64,000 nt of DNA. Origin: Phytophthora quininea. Taxonomy: Eukaryota; Oomycota; Peronosporomycetes; Peronosporales; Peronosporaceae. Of the stretch, positions 45,185 to 55,988 are shown one piece after another; within the stretch, counting starts at the first letter, position 1, and every line of letters starts with the position of its first letter. The stretch lies in assembly GCA_011947345.1 (NCBI GenBank), contig JAAVTG010000733.1, positions 1 through 64,000 of the forward strand, written 5' to 3'. The notes under the pieces are model-generated. The model ran no database searches, was not told the origin of the DNA, and saw nothing but the letters and a program-made list of their open reading frames with translations. The translations under genes and the position numbers were made by a program.

Positions 45185-48100
45185 TTATAATGCAACGGGT
45201 TGCATAAGCGTAAAGCTACCCGTGCCCACGCGTGCCGGCTGACCAAGCACCACACGTGCCGATGGACTTTGCAGCGTGTCCACGAGGCCACCCATGGCAG
45301 CCTGCGACAAGAACTTCATGGACGTCTCGAATGTAATCTGCTGAATCGACGAGCCCTTGTAGTTCATGCCCATACGGTTCAGCGGCATGTACCCGCCCTG
45401 TGCTGTCATGTAGTCGGCCAGCAAGCTTAAGTGACGCGGATCCACGCTGATACCGTAGACACCGAACACATCATTGATCTGCTTTGAGACACTGGCGCGA
45501 GCAGCCTCAACACCGTACGTCTGCAGGACTTGGTAGATGTCATTTGTGGCCAGTTTGTTGACGTCGAGGATGTCGTCGAAGCCCCAAATCTCTTGGAAGT
45601 TAAGACCTTCAGTCTGCACGCATGGCTTCTCATCCTGATCATCGCCGAGGCGTTGGTTGATCAGGTAGCAGCGAGAGATACCCGGGCAGTACTGCACCAG
45701 AACCTGCTTGGAAACCTTCTCCACGAGCGGCACCATCAGCAGCGTTTTTGAGTGCGTCGGGAAACGCAAGTGCAGTTCCACGTAGTTCTTCTTCTCGTTA
45801 CGCCCGCAGAAGACGAAGTATGGGTTCTTGCGCACGCTGTTACCAACCTCCAGAGATTCCATGCCATCAACATTGAAAGTCTTTTTCTGTTTCTTGGACT
45901 TCTTCGCGGCACCATTCTGCGTAGACTCGTCGTCCGAACTTGAGTCGTCGGTTTGCTTGTTATTGCCTGAGGTTTCATCATCGGAGTCGATGTCCGAGTC
46001 GTCGTTGTCGAGCTGTGCCTTGCGGATATTCTCGTCCTCCTCATCCATCTCACCATAGCCCTGCATTTCCTTACGGCTACCGAAGCGAAGAGTGCCCTGT
46101 TCCTCATCGTCATCATCGTCGTCGTCGTTCTTTTGCGAGTGTCGGCGGTCGATGTGCTGCGGAAATGGTTGGTTGTTGCTGCGGCGGCCACGGTGACACC
46201 GCTCTTCTTCATCTCGCGAGAAATGAGCGTAAGAAGGCGGGACACGAACTTCTTCCCTACACCCTCAAATACCTGTTCCGGACTCAAGCCAAATACTCGT
46301 TTGATTTCCTTCAGCTCGAAGAACGTCAGACGAATGTGGTAGTCCCGCACCCAAAGGATACCGTTTTCGCTGCTGTGGAACTGATCCTTCACCCGAATAC
46401 CATCAGTAGTGTGAATGAGCTCTGACAGCGCAACCTGGTTGAGGCGCTGCTCGACTTCCTGGGCTCTTGATGAATCCACATCGTCACGGAGAGGAATGGT
46501 CATCATTGGAGTCGACATGTTGGCACTGGCCGTCATAATAATTTCACGCAGACGAGGAATACCCAGCGTCACGTTAGCGGCACCATGACCGGCAAGGTGG
46601 AATGTGTTCAGGGTCATCTGTGTAGAAGGCTCACCGATACCCTGGGCAGCTAGGATACCAACGTTTTCGCCGGGTGCGCACATACTGCGCAGGTAGTTAA
46701 CCCACACAAGCAGTTGGAAGGCATCAGGACTCACCACGTGCTTCGACTGCATCAATTCCCGGTCAATCTCACCGTCCTCAGCGTGCTTGCTCTTCTTGGA
46801 CTTTTGCTCTTACGCTTCTTCAGCAGCTCCAGGCATTTACCCGGGTTACGCTTGTTGTAGCTACGGAGCTTGTCTTGGATTCTCTCCGAAATCAATCCAA
46901 CGTGCTCGTTCAGGGGAGGTTCTGCATCACAGGGTCCTCGAGGGACATCTTGATAATGTCAACACGACCTGACATAGCGCGGGTAGCGTTCGTAGGCTTG
47001 CTCGACTTAAAGTTGGTAGTACGAGGAACGCCAAACGCCTTCAGACCAGTGTCGAGATACTGAATATCGTACTTGCAATCACGGCCATCAGCGTCCTCCT
47101 CGGCCACTGCTACGATTGTCGCAGCGTGGAAACCGAGCTCAATGTTTCCACGCTTCCATTTCGACTCGCCCTGTTTCAAACGACGTGCCATAATCTTAAC
47201 ACCTGGCTTAAGGAGCGACGACGGGTTCTCGTAGTCATTCTCCTTAGCGTCGCGGACCTCTTGGTGGAGCTTCAACGGCTTCATGATATCCAGCTTAGTG
47301 TTCTCGAAGAACTTGGCGTTAATACCGTACTTGTGCGAAATACTGCGGTGGTTCATTGCCTGGAAATTGAACTGCGCATCCTTGCCAGACAGCATAGCAC
47401 CCTGCACCGGGTCAATACCGTCCTCACCGTACAAGAACTGAATGACGTTGCCGTCACTGTTGCGCACGGTGTGGTCATAGCCAACTTGCAGGTCTTCCAG
47501 GTGCTTAATTAAACAACGCTGCAGGTAACCACTACGGCTGGTTTTCACAGCGGTATCGACAAGACCTTCGCGTCCAGCCATACAATGGTGGTAGTACTCC
47601 TGCGGGCGAAGACCAGTCAGGAAACGATCGGTGACGTATCCGCCGGCGCGCGGGGCGGGGTCGAACGGCTCAAACGAGGGAAGCGAGCGACCACTGCACA
47701 GGATAGGGACACGACGACCCTCGAGGGCCTGCTGACCAAGACCACACGAAATTTGCGAGTGATTCACCATAGAACCCTTGGCACCAGTCAACACCATAAG
47801 CGAGAAATTGTTTGCCGGGAATGCCTTCGATTGACCCGACGGCAGACACGTCTTGATAATGTCACTGTTAGAGCCGTGGACGCAACCCATCATGTGTGCA
47901 TCAAGTGCCTTCGAGTTGTAGTCGGCATCAGGTCCAGACAGCAACGTACGCATGCGTTCACGAATCTGTCCGCGTTCTTCGTCGTTCATGCGGCGCTTCT
48001 TGCCACCATTTTCAGAAGCGCGCTTCTTTTCAAGCAGCTCCGTCAGTCCTGCGAATTCGGCATACGCCTCCTCGCCCATAACCTCCGAGTCTTCCACCAG

Positions 48101-50618
48101 CTTGCGGCGGCGCTTTTCTGCAGGTTTGTTCAGAGTCAAATCCTCCATAGCGCAAGTGTGGCCAGCAAACTGCAGGTAGCAAGTAAAAAGACGACCCAGC
48201 GCGGAAAGGAAGTCGGCCGCGATGCGTGCGCCGTAGACTTCGTAGCAAGCGTGAACCATACCGTACATGCTTGCACCAAACTGACTCTTGTCAAGTACAC
48301 CCTGAAGCAACTCGCCGTCGCGGAAAATCACAATGTGCTCGCCATTGGCTGTGCCGTACAAATCGCCCTTAATCTTGGCCTTGCTATCCAGGTTAAGCGG
48401 CGGAAGACCCTTTGTCAGCATTTTCAGCACCGACGTGATGACCTGTTTACCCGTCCAAAGCGCCTCAGGCTTCAGGATCGCCGGAGGCACCGTCTCGATG
48501 TGAGCCTTCTCGGCGCCGGCATCCTCCATACAAGCCCAAGCATTGTACAGCAGCTGCATGTACATGTCCTTGTTCAGGAATGTGTCACGCTGAGTAAGCT
48601 TGACACCAGAATCCACGTGATCCTGGATCAGACCCCGCAACGGCGATCCATCCGTCGGCACGATGTATTGGTTGTCGTTACAGGCAATGTTGTATGCCTC
48701 CGCGCGCGCCAGCTCATTCTGGGGAAATGCATGTTCATTTCATCACCATCGAAATCAGCGTTGAACGTATTACAGTTGGCGTAGTGCATACGGATAGTTT
48801 GCATCTTTGGGTTCGTCAGAACACGGGTAGTGTGAGCCATGATACTGGGCTTGTGCAGCGTCGGTTGTCGGTTCATCAAAACCACATCACCAGTCTTCAA
48901 GTGACGCCACACGCGCTTCACACGGTTTTTGCTCGTGCCCTGAGCACTCGCAGAACGTGTGAGTAGTGTCTTGCTAATAGCCTCACGCTGGTGGGGAGTA
49001 CGCTTGCTCAAGTCAATTAGGCGTCCAGTCTCGCTCTCTACGAAGTTAGCACCAGGGTGCACATCTGGTCCATTGATAACGAGCTGACGCATTTCCTCCA
49101 CATTCCACGGCGTAACGGGCTGCGGATACGTGAGCGTCTTGGCAAAACGGAGCGGCACACCGATTTGGCTGGTACTGATGTACGGGTCAGGCGAAATAAC
49201 CGAACGAGCAGCGTAGTTAACACGCTTACCCATCATGTGCTTTCGGAAAAGACCTTCCTTCTTCTCGATCACCTGCTTAATGCCCTGGGCGACGTCAGTG
49301 CCTGGCTTGGCTTTGCTGCTATCCATCAACAGGTTCACACTGGTCTGCAGATCTGTCCACAAAGCGAGCTTGCGCGAGAGGTTGATCTGTTCTTCCTTCT
49401 CCGCATCACTGCCGTCCTCGTCCGAGGTGGTAGGAGCCTGTCGCTTGTAGTAGTCACCCTGAACAATACTCTCGCTGAGTCCCATAATCTTGGACAAGTG
49501 CGAGTTCTGGGCGTGCTCGAATTGCTTGCCAGCCATGAACACAGGCGGGCGGAAGCGGGATGGCGCCACAGGAATGACGTTCAAAAGAATTTGCGCCAGC
49601 CTTCCGGTTTACGGCCAGGCGCACGGCCACTGGAAATGTTACGGTCTCCATATAGCAGCTCCATCAGACCGTCCTCGTTTTGCCACATCAACTGCAACTG
49701 TGACTGCACCTCCAGAGGAGGCAGGAATTTACTGCGGGAGGCCGAGTCTTCTGTCGTGGCGTACTTGCCATCATCCTCGATCTCCGATTCGGAGTCATCT
49801 CCATTCATGGGCTCGTCATCATTGTCCGACACGTTGCCACGGATCGTGTCAAGGGCCGACGTGACCGTCAGGTTCTTCGATCTGTTCACCTTGCGCGATC
49901 GTGCACTGAGTGCCTTTAAGAAAATCTTTGCGTTGGCGTCCTGTCGAATGGCCGGGGATATGGCCCCGCAGTTCTCGCACTTGTTCTTCATGCTCTTAAG
50001 GAACTCCGCCGCGAGCTTCTCGCGCTCAACTTCTGCGAGACGCGGCAGTGGACGCAGCAGCTGCGTCTTGCCGTGTGTGGAGCTGCTGCTCTTGGAGAGC
50101 GCGAGACGCTCGTACTCGTCCAGAATGGCCTGTTGGCGCTGGAACGTGCGCTGTGGCGGCTCGTCCTCGACGCCGTTGCGCTGCTCCAGGAGCTCGCCCA
50201 GCTGCGCAGCCTCGTCAATGAAGCCGTTGTCCAGCAGCAGGATCTTGACGCGGATGACGCGCGAGCGAGCGCTGGCCACGCGGAACTTGTGGCACGTGAA
50301 GCACTTGCGCTTGAGCAGGTTGAGCAGCACGTTGAAGAGCACGGGGTTGTACACGGGCACAGGCAGCTCGATGTGGCCCAGATGGCCGGGACACTCCTTC
50401 TGTGTCTGGTGGCACGTTGGACAGATCATGTTAAAGTCCACGGGCCCGAGCGCCGGGTCGTAGAGGCCGCCCACGACAGGGTTGTTGAGCGCGTCGAAGC
50501 TCAGGCGGCTCGTGAGCTGCTTGACGCTCAGCTCGCGGATCTCGGCGTCGCTGTAGAAGCCGAAGGCCACCTCGGCGACCTCATGGCGCAGCACGGTCTG
50601 GTCTGTGGCCGAGTCCAT
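45185..50618 (-). CDS. RPA1: DNA-directed RNA polymerase I largest subunit
   Basis: About 1,810 residues, apparently intronless. Start at 50618 ([19 protein letters not shown]). N-terminal zinc site [17 protein letters not shown] and the pol I-type stretch [17 protein letters not shown]. The catalytic loop is [14 protein letters not shown] (three Asp that hold Mg). Then [12 protein letters not shown], and near the end a bridge/trigger region with [20 protein letters not shown] and [21 protein letters not shown] jaw insertion is strongly acidic (runs of Asp near 46110 and Asp/Ser/Glu near 45950). The C-terminus [19 protein letters not shown] ends at 45185. It transcribes the large rRNA precursor in the nucleolus. 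Frame breaks are at 49583 (T run on minus), 48721 and 46913 (C runs), about 46800 and about 46190. Each is repaired by one base, and the gene is essential, so it should be intact in the genome. Confidence 0.92.
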
Positions 50619-50835
50619 GGCGACGGTCTCTGCTGGCAGGCCTCGGAATGGCGATGCACTGCGAGCGGTTGGAAATCTACTGGTGGGCACTAGGCGGCGT
50701 ACAAAATTGGCGTAATTGTGGCCAGCCAGTCTCGACCAATCATCATAATGGAATCATGAGGTTACTAGAAATGGCTACATTTGTGTCAACTTGACCATGT
50801 TGCCCCTACGGTATCCGATCATCGAAAAAAACGCT
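50619..50835. promoter_or_regulatory. Upstream region of the RNA polymerase I gene
   Basis: 217 bp between the pol I start and the 3' end of the immunophilin gene on the same strand. It holds the interrupted palindrome GTCAACTTGAC at about 50787. No core promoter element identified with confidence. Confidence 0.35.
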
Positions 50836-52404
50836 TTACTCGCTGTACTCGCCGCAGTCGGCGATGGTCACGGGCAGAGTAGGCTTGTCGCCCTGGTCCG
50901 TCTCCAGCGCCTCGATGCGCTGCACGACCTCGAAGCCTTCCACGACCTTGCCGAACACAACGTGCTTGCCGTCCAGATGCGGCGTGGCCACAGTCGTGAT
51001 GAAGAACTGCGACCCGTTCGTGCCGGGGCCGGCGTTCGCCATGGACAGCAGGCCGGGCTCCGTGTGCTTCAGCTTGAAGTTCTCGTCCGGGAACTTCTCG
51101 CCGTAGATGCTCTCGCCGCCCGTGCCGTCGCCGCGCGTAAAGTCTCCGCCCTGGATCATGAAGCTCTTGATCACGCGGTGGAACGAGCTGCCCTTGTAGT
51201 GCAGCGGCAGGCCTGTCGAGCACTCGCCCTTCTCGCCCGTGCACAGCGCGCGGAAGTTCTCGGCCGTCTTCGGACACACGTCCTTGTACAGCTGCATCAC
51301 GACCTTGCCGGCGTCCTCGTCGCCGATCTTAATGTCGAAGAACACCTTCGGGTTGTTCGGGTCCAGCACCGGCTCGCCCTCCACAGCCGACTTGTCGTCG
51401 TACATGGACACCTTGCCGAACAGACCGCCGAAGACAGCCTTCTCCTTCTGGCGCGCCTCCTTCATCTTCTTCTTGAGCACCTCAAACTCGCGACGCACCT
51501 CGCGGTTGCTCGGGTCCTGCTTGCCAGCAGCCAGCAGGTCCTCCTTGGCGCGCTCCAGGTCGTTTAAGTTCATGCGGCCGACACCGCGACGGTACAGCGC
51601 CTTGACGTTGGTGGGATCGTTGTTCAGCGCCTTGGTGGCGATGGACACAGCCTCCGCGTAGTTCTCCACCTTGAGGAACGCCATGGCCGCGTTCAGGTAG
51701 CACGTCGTCTGCAGCTCCTTCATCTTCTTCTTGTCGTCGTCCGCGACGTCGTACATGTCCTCCATGTAGGAAGCGGCCTGGTTGTACGTGGCAGCCGCCG
51801 TCTCGAACTGCTTGGCCTTGAACTGCTCTGTGCCCTTGGCCTTGAGCTTCGTGGCCTCGGCAAGCTTCTCCTCGGCGTCCATCTCCCACATCTCCTTGGC
51901 CTTGGGGCTGAAGCCCAGCAGCTCCACGTCAAACTTGAGCGTGGCGTTGGCCGGGATTTTGGGCGGACTGCCGGTCGCGCCGTACGCATACTCGGCCTTG
52001 CACGTCAACACAGCTTTCTACAATAGCAGAAATAATAGTCAGCATCCATCAAAAGCCCAGATATCTAACGGCCGTACCTCTCCGACGCGCATCGAGGCGA
52101 AGGCCAAGTCCCAGGCCTTGATGACGTTGCCCTTGCCCAGCACAAACTTGAACTCCGAGTTGCGATCGCGCGAGCTGTCGAACTTGGTGCCGTCCAGCAG
52201 CGTGCCAGTGTAGTGGGCTGTGGTGTCATAGCGAGTGAGTCAGACGACTGCAACAATCCCTTTGAGTGGCCGTTCAGACGCAGCACGTACCGCGGATCTC
52301 GTCGCCGGCAGGCGGAACTCGCCCGAGCCTTCCACGTACGTCTCCTTGAGCACGCCGCCATCTCCCGACAGATCCACGGCCTCCTTCTTAGTCTCGTCCG
52401 CCAT
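50836..52404 (-). CDS. FCBP: FKBP-TPR-cyclophilin dual-family immunophilin
   Basis: About 479 residues in three exons; introns at 52218-52290 and 52018-52077. Start ATG at 52404 ([16 protein letters not shown]). Residues about 15-118 are an FKBP domain ([52 protein letters not shown]). Residues about 130-270 are three TPR repeats ([36 protein letters not shown]). Residues about 300-475 are a cyclophilin domain with [31 protein letters not shown] and [10 protein letters not shown]. The catalytic Arg and Phe/Gln of cyclophilin are present. The Trp that binds cyclosporin is His here, as in Cyp40. Both halves are peptidyl-prolyl isomerases, and the TPR suggests binding to an Hsp90-like C-terminus, though the clamp residues were not checked. 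One single-base break at the end of exon 1 (near 52296). Confidence 0.9.
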
Positions 52405-53420
52405 TGTTGCTGGTAGCGGTGGTTGCTTCTAAAACGTCAAAATTGACTGTGACCAAAGATCGGGGGCAATCGCAAGAATATTCTAGAAGACGCCTGTCGA
52501 TGCAGTGATTGGCTACACTAACGTAAATATCATTATAGAGTATTGGGTGAATTTCGATGAGTCTTTTGATATAAAACCATATTATGACTCTTCGTTTGAG
52601 TGATCGCTGTGTCCCGCCCCACGGCCCATGGACCAGGCAACAGGTTATTTACGCCGCGGCTCAGGAAGCCCTACCGTTCACTGGATCAGTCCGGGGTCGA
52701 GTCATGAGGATGCTCGGGAGATCCACTGCCGCAGCCCCTTGTAAGCGACCGAGGAGAACGTTGGATGAGGCCTGACCGAGGTCAAGGCGGACAGAAATCT
52801 TGCGTATTGGTGGTGGACGCAGTGAGCTTGGCGGCTGGAGCAAGTCGCGTGCCTAGATATCAAGTTGACGGCCTCAGCAAGCTGCATCAAGCCGGCCTCG
52901 AAGAGCGTTTGAGTACTGAAGATGAAGACCTACAAGGACAAGAAAGGAAGAAGAGGTTTTAACGTCGAACAAGGAGAAGGTTTTCATTAACTTGACCGTT
53001 CCTCTAGACTGTTCCTGGAGGCAAGCTACTACTAGTGTCCCTAAGACTACCCGACCGTCGTAACCCACGGTGTGCGACAACCGAAATGAAGTGCAATTAG
53101 AACGTTGTAGGCCACATTACGTCTCTGTCGCGCGCTACCCCGCACATGATGAAACAGCAAACAGCATAACAGCAGACTCGGGCAGATTGGCCGGTCGTTA
53201 GACACGTCCAATCTGCCCGTGTTATCTGTCCTGAGTATGCTGTTGTGCTGTTGCGGAAGTGATTGTTGCAATGTTTTGCTTCCTGCTCGGTGTAGAATCC
53301 AGCTTCCTAATTGAAAAGCGCTCTTACTAAAGCTAAAATGTCTCGTCGAGACGCGTTCATCGTGCTGTCACCGCTGTTTTCTACGCGGGTGGTCATGAAT
53401 TATGGACACTACGCCTGTTT
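52405..53420. other. Long intergenic stretch with decayed coding-like text
   Basis: The first 150 bp (with GTCAAAATTGAC at 52436) is the likely promoter of the immunophilin gene. Further on, a + frame at 52765-52962 reads YQVDGLSKLHQAGLEERLST and resembles retroelement gag text, but no domain can be named. A foldback repeat at 53179-53219 is listed separately. No RNA gene seen. Confidence 0.35.
53179..53219. repeat. 12-bp perfect inverted repeat with extended weaker arms
   Basis: CGGGCAGATTGG (53179-53190) and its complement CCAATCTGCCCG (53208-53219), loop of 17 nt. Beyond a small gap the arms continue as ATAACA / TGTTAT and then CAGCA-type repeats, so a larger imperfect foldback of roughly 110 bp is possible, as in a short inverted-repeat element. 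Confidence 0.6.
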
Positions 53421-53527
53421 CCTGCCGTGCTTATACCCCTTGTCCCTCCCCAGGAAAAGCTAGGCATTGAAGACCATTATTGTGGTGAAGCGCTTTCCCG
53501 GAAATGGGGCGATATGGGAGCCCAGCA

Positions 53528-53713
53528 TGCCGGATCCGGACTCAGATCCCCGGATCAGACACGTGTACACCGCGGGAGCAGTGGATCCAAGCGTAGGGGG
53601 TACGGATCTGCAACGCAGTATGCTGGATCCGGACTCAGATCCCCGGATCAGATATGGGTACATCGCGGAAACACTGGATCCAGACGTGGGCAGCCCGGAT
53701 CTGCAACCAAGGC
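53528..53713 (+). repeat. Two tandem copies of a 93-bp GGATCC-rich unit
   Basis: Copy 1 is 53528-53620 and copy 2 is 53621-53713, sharing GGATCCGGACTCAGATCCCC and later CGGATCTGCAAC. The length is a multiple of three, and one + frame (53467-53886) reads a 31-residue repeat beginning PDPDSDPRIR and LDPDSDPRIR. Function unknown. Confidence 0.65.
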
Positions 53714-54540
53714 CGTTCCAGGCGTGGATCTGGCACACCAGAGGACTGATCAAGCGACAACATTCAGCGGCAGGTATAGAAATAGTACAGACGATAGGTT
53801 TTGGGATGGGATCTCCAATGGATCCACTCATTATTTGCTTAATACAGAGTCGAGTTTGCCTTGTACACCACAAGTGCCCTTCCTAGCGTATAAGACCACG
53901 GGATCTACATTGGCCTAGTCAAGCTGCGTCGGGGTCACCGCGGATCAAGCAGTGTTCAGGTGATCTGGATAGTATATTGGCCAGATCCACTTGCAGCCTG
54001 GATCCACTAGTACCAAGTGCGGATCCGAAGTCTACTGGAGTTACTACTTGGCCAGGACGACTGATCGACCCTCAACCCCCAAGATCACGCTATTGGAAGC
54101 GTCAAGTAAGGAAAAGGAAGACAACACACCCCTCAAGGCAACCCCCACCTGGATCCAAGACCCAGGCCCAAGATCCAAGTAGACCCAAGCGATTACTTGT
54201 CTGGTAACTACTCAAGGACGCAGAGTGAAGATTCCTATGCTGCTCCTGACCCCCACGTCCCGCCAAGACGTTCGGTCTTCATAGATCAAGCATCCTCGAA
54301 GCACCTGAAGAGCAGATCCAGCTCACCGACGGTTACACAAGGTGAACACACCTTCAACATCCCCACGGATATTGGAGCACCACCTCCGTTAGTCGGTGTC
54401 TGGGCGCAGTGGAAGCGGATTTTGATAAATCCCGCTACACCACATGTACCTTGGTTTGATGTGGAAATGGGCTATCACTCAAACTTGAAAAGCTTGCTTG
54501 TCCTATATATCAACGATGGGCGGAACGTGTAATTGCCATA
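53714..54540 (+). other. GGATCC-rich decayed sequence, no supported gene
   Basis: Further GGATCC or GGATC words recur (around 53819, 53999, 54026 and 54152). The + frames are short, Pro/Ser/Arg-rich and broken. It may be the remains of a retroelement gag region, but I can name no domain. Confidence 0.3.
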
Positions 54541-55228
54541 GCAGAAAGAATTTCTGTACACATCCCATCTCAACTTGGTCAACATGCCAAGCAATGATAC
54601 GGGGAAAAATGTTTTTCCACAATCTCGATTTTTTCCGGTGGCCAGGCACTTGAACTTGGTATGATTCTGAAACGCGAAGTTGTGGCAGCATGTAGTGTAA
54701 TTGGCTTAATTCCCAACAAAATGGGAGTATTCTGGGAAAAATTGGATTTAGGTACTGACTACTAATGCGTATACTCTTGAGGAAATTCGCCTTGTGAAAA
54801 TCCACAGGACATCAATTTTGATGAACTCGAAGCTTTGCCACCCCACCTACTTTAAAGTATGCTAGGTATTCTTCATTGCTGACGAAGCAGAGCTGCGAGG
54901 CTGCACAAACGATGAAGGAGGCGGAACCATTTTGACGAAATAGAATCTTTAATGTGGCTCAATGTATTTGAAAAAGTCTGCTAGATACTCTTCGTAGAAA
55001 GAATACAACTTTAAATTATCTTTGAATACATTCTATCTGATCACATAAGTATTGGCACAAGCACTCGTTACTTTTAAGCAGCCGGGTAATCAAAAAGCGA
55101 TGGGTGTGGTGTTGCCTTCACCTGCCGTGTACGCCACTGTCTTCGCAGTTAAAGACCCATATCAAATCCGTGTATCAATGTCCAGGGCACTTTTACGCGT
55201 AGCTGACTGGAAGTGAGGTCGTACGTCA
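54541..55228. other. AT-richer intergenic stretch, nothing recognised
   Basis: No convincing reading frame, RNA gene or inverted-repeat pair was seen on either strand. It lies beyond the 3' end of the small coiled-coil gene. Confidence 0.5.
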
Positions 55229-55855
55229 TCACCGCAGCAGATTGCTCTTGGCCGCCGCGGCTGTGAGCGCCATCTCGCACTCGTCTTTCACCCTGGCGAT
55301 CTGCGCGCGGTAGAAGGCTCTCTCCTCGCCGTGGCGGCGTTGCATTCGCTGCCGTCCTAGCGGCGCGAGCTCCAGCCGCAGCATCACCTCCCGGTTCATC
55401 TCCCGAGCCAACTCCTCCACCACCAGCGCTTGCACGTGCTTGGCGTAGCCTCTTTGGTTTTCTCCAGCAGCTCCGTGGTGAGATCCAGTCGACCAGTCTT
55501 CGTCAAGTCAGAGCGCTGTAGCTCCTGACGAACTCCTGCCAAAGACTCGCGGAAACAGCGATCCGCTTTCTACAACAACAGCAACAACCGATCAATACCG
55601 GCAATTGCGCTGTGGTTTGACGCAGCGTACCTCCACTTTCACATCCTGTTGGTGCTGCCAGTCGACATTGCTACCGAGAAATCTTAGCGATTGCGTCTCC
55701 GGATGGACGACAGGAAGAGGTGACGAATGCTGTCGTTGTGAAGGCGACTTTTGTGGCGAAGTCGATGATGGAGATTCAAGACGGTAAACTGCAGGTGAGT
55801 GGGCAAGTAACTCAAGCTTCTCCCCAGTCTCTGCGTCAAACACGTCGTCGCTCAT
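55229..55855 (-). CDS. Small coiled-coil protein, function unknown
   Basis: Start ATG at 55855 (MSDDVFDAETGEKLELLA). Two exons with an intron at 55570-55630. About 185 residues: a Ser/Pro-rich N-terminal part, then helical text (ADRCFRESLAGVRQELQRSD) and a charged C-terminal coil (VEELAREMNREVMLRLELAP to ALTAAAAKSNLLR). One frame break near 55450 is needed to join the second exon to the C-terminal coil. No family recognised. It is divergent from the kinesin gene, 133 bp between starts, so the two may share a promoter. Confidence 0.6.
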
Positions 55856-55988
55856 CTCGATGGAAGGTAAGAAGACTATTATTTTTATCGGCTAGATATT
55901 ATTTACGTGCGCCAAATAACCGAAGGATTCGAACGGACAGGTTACTCCAAGTGTTCGTCTCAGTGGAGTAGAAGCAAGTTTTGGAGTG
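55856..55988. promoter_or_regulatory. Divergent promoter region, coiled-coil gene / kinesin
   Basis: 133 bp between divergent start codons. No core element identified. Confidence 0.4.

Noticed and set aside
47585..48784. A 399-codon frame on + inside the polymerase I gene
   Set aside because: Antisense shadow of highly conserved RPA1 coding sequence; composition is typical of a reverse-frame read.
49057..50463. A 468-codon frame on + inside the polymerase I gene
   Set aside because: Also antisense to conserved RPA1 text, with no recognisable domain.
45185..50618. Calling the polymerase I gene a pseudogene
   Set aside because: All breaks are single-base and the protein on either side is fully conserved; consensus error is the simpler explanation.
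50791..51567. Frame of 258 codons on + opposite the immunophilin
   Set aside because: Val/Leu/Ala/His-rich shadow of the cyclophilin and TPR coding strand.
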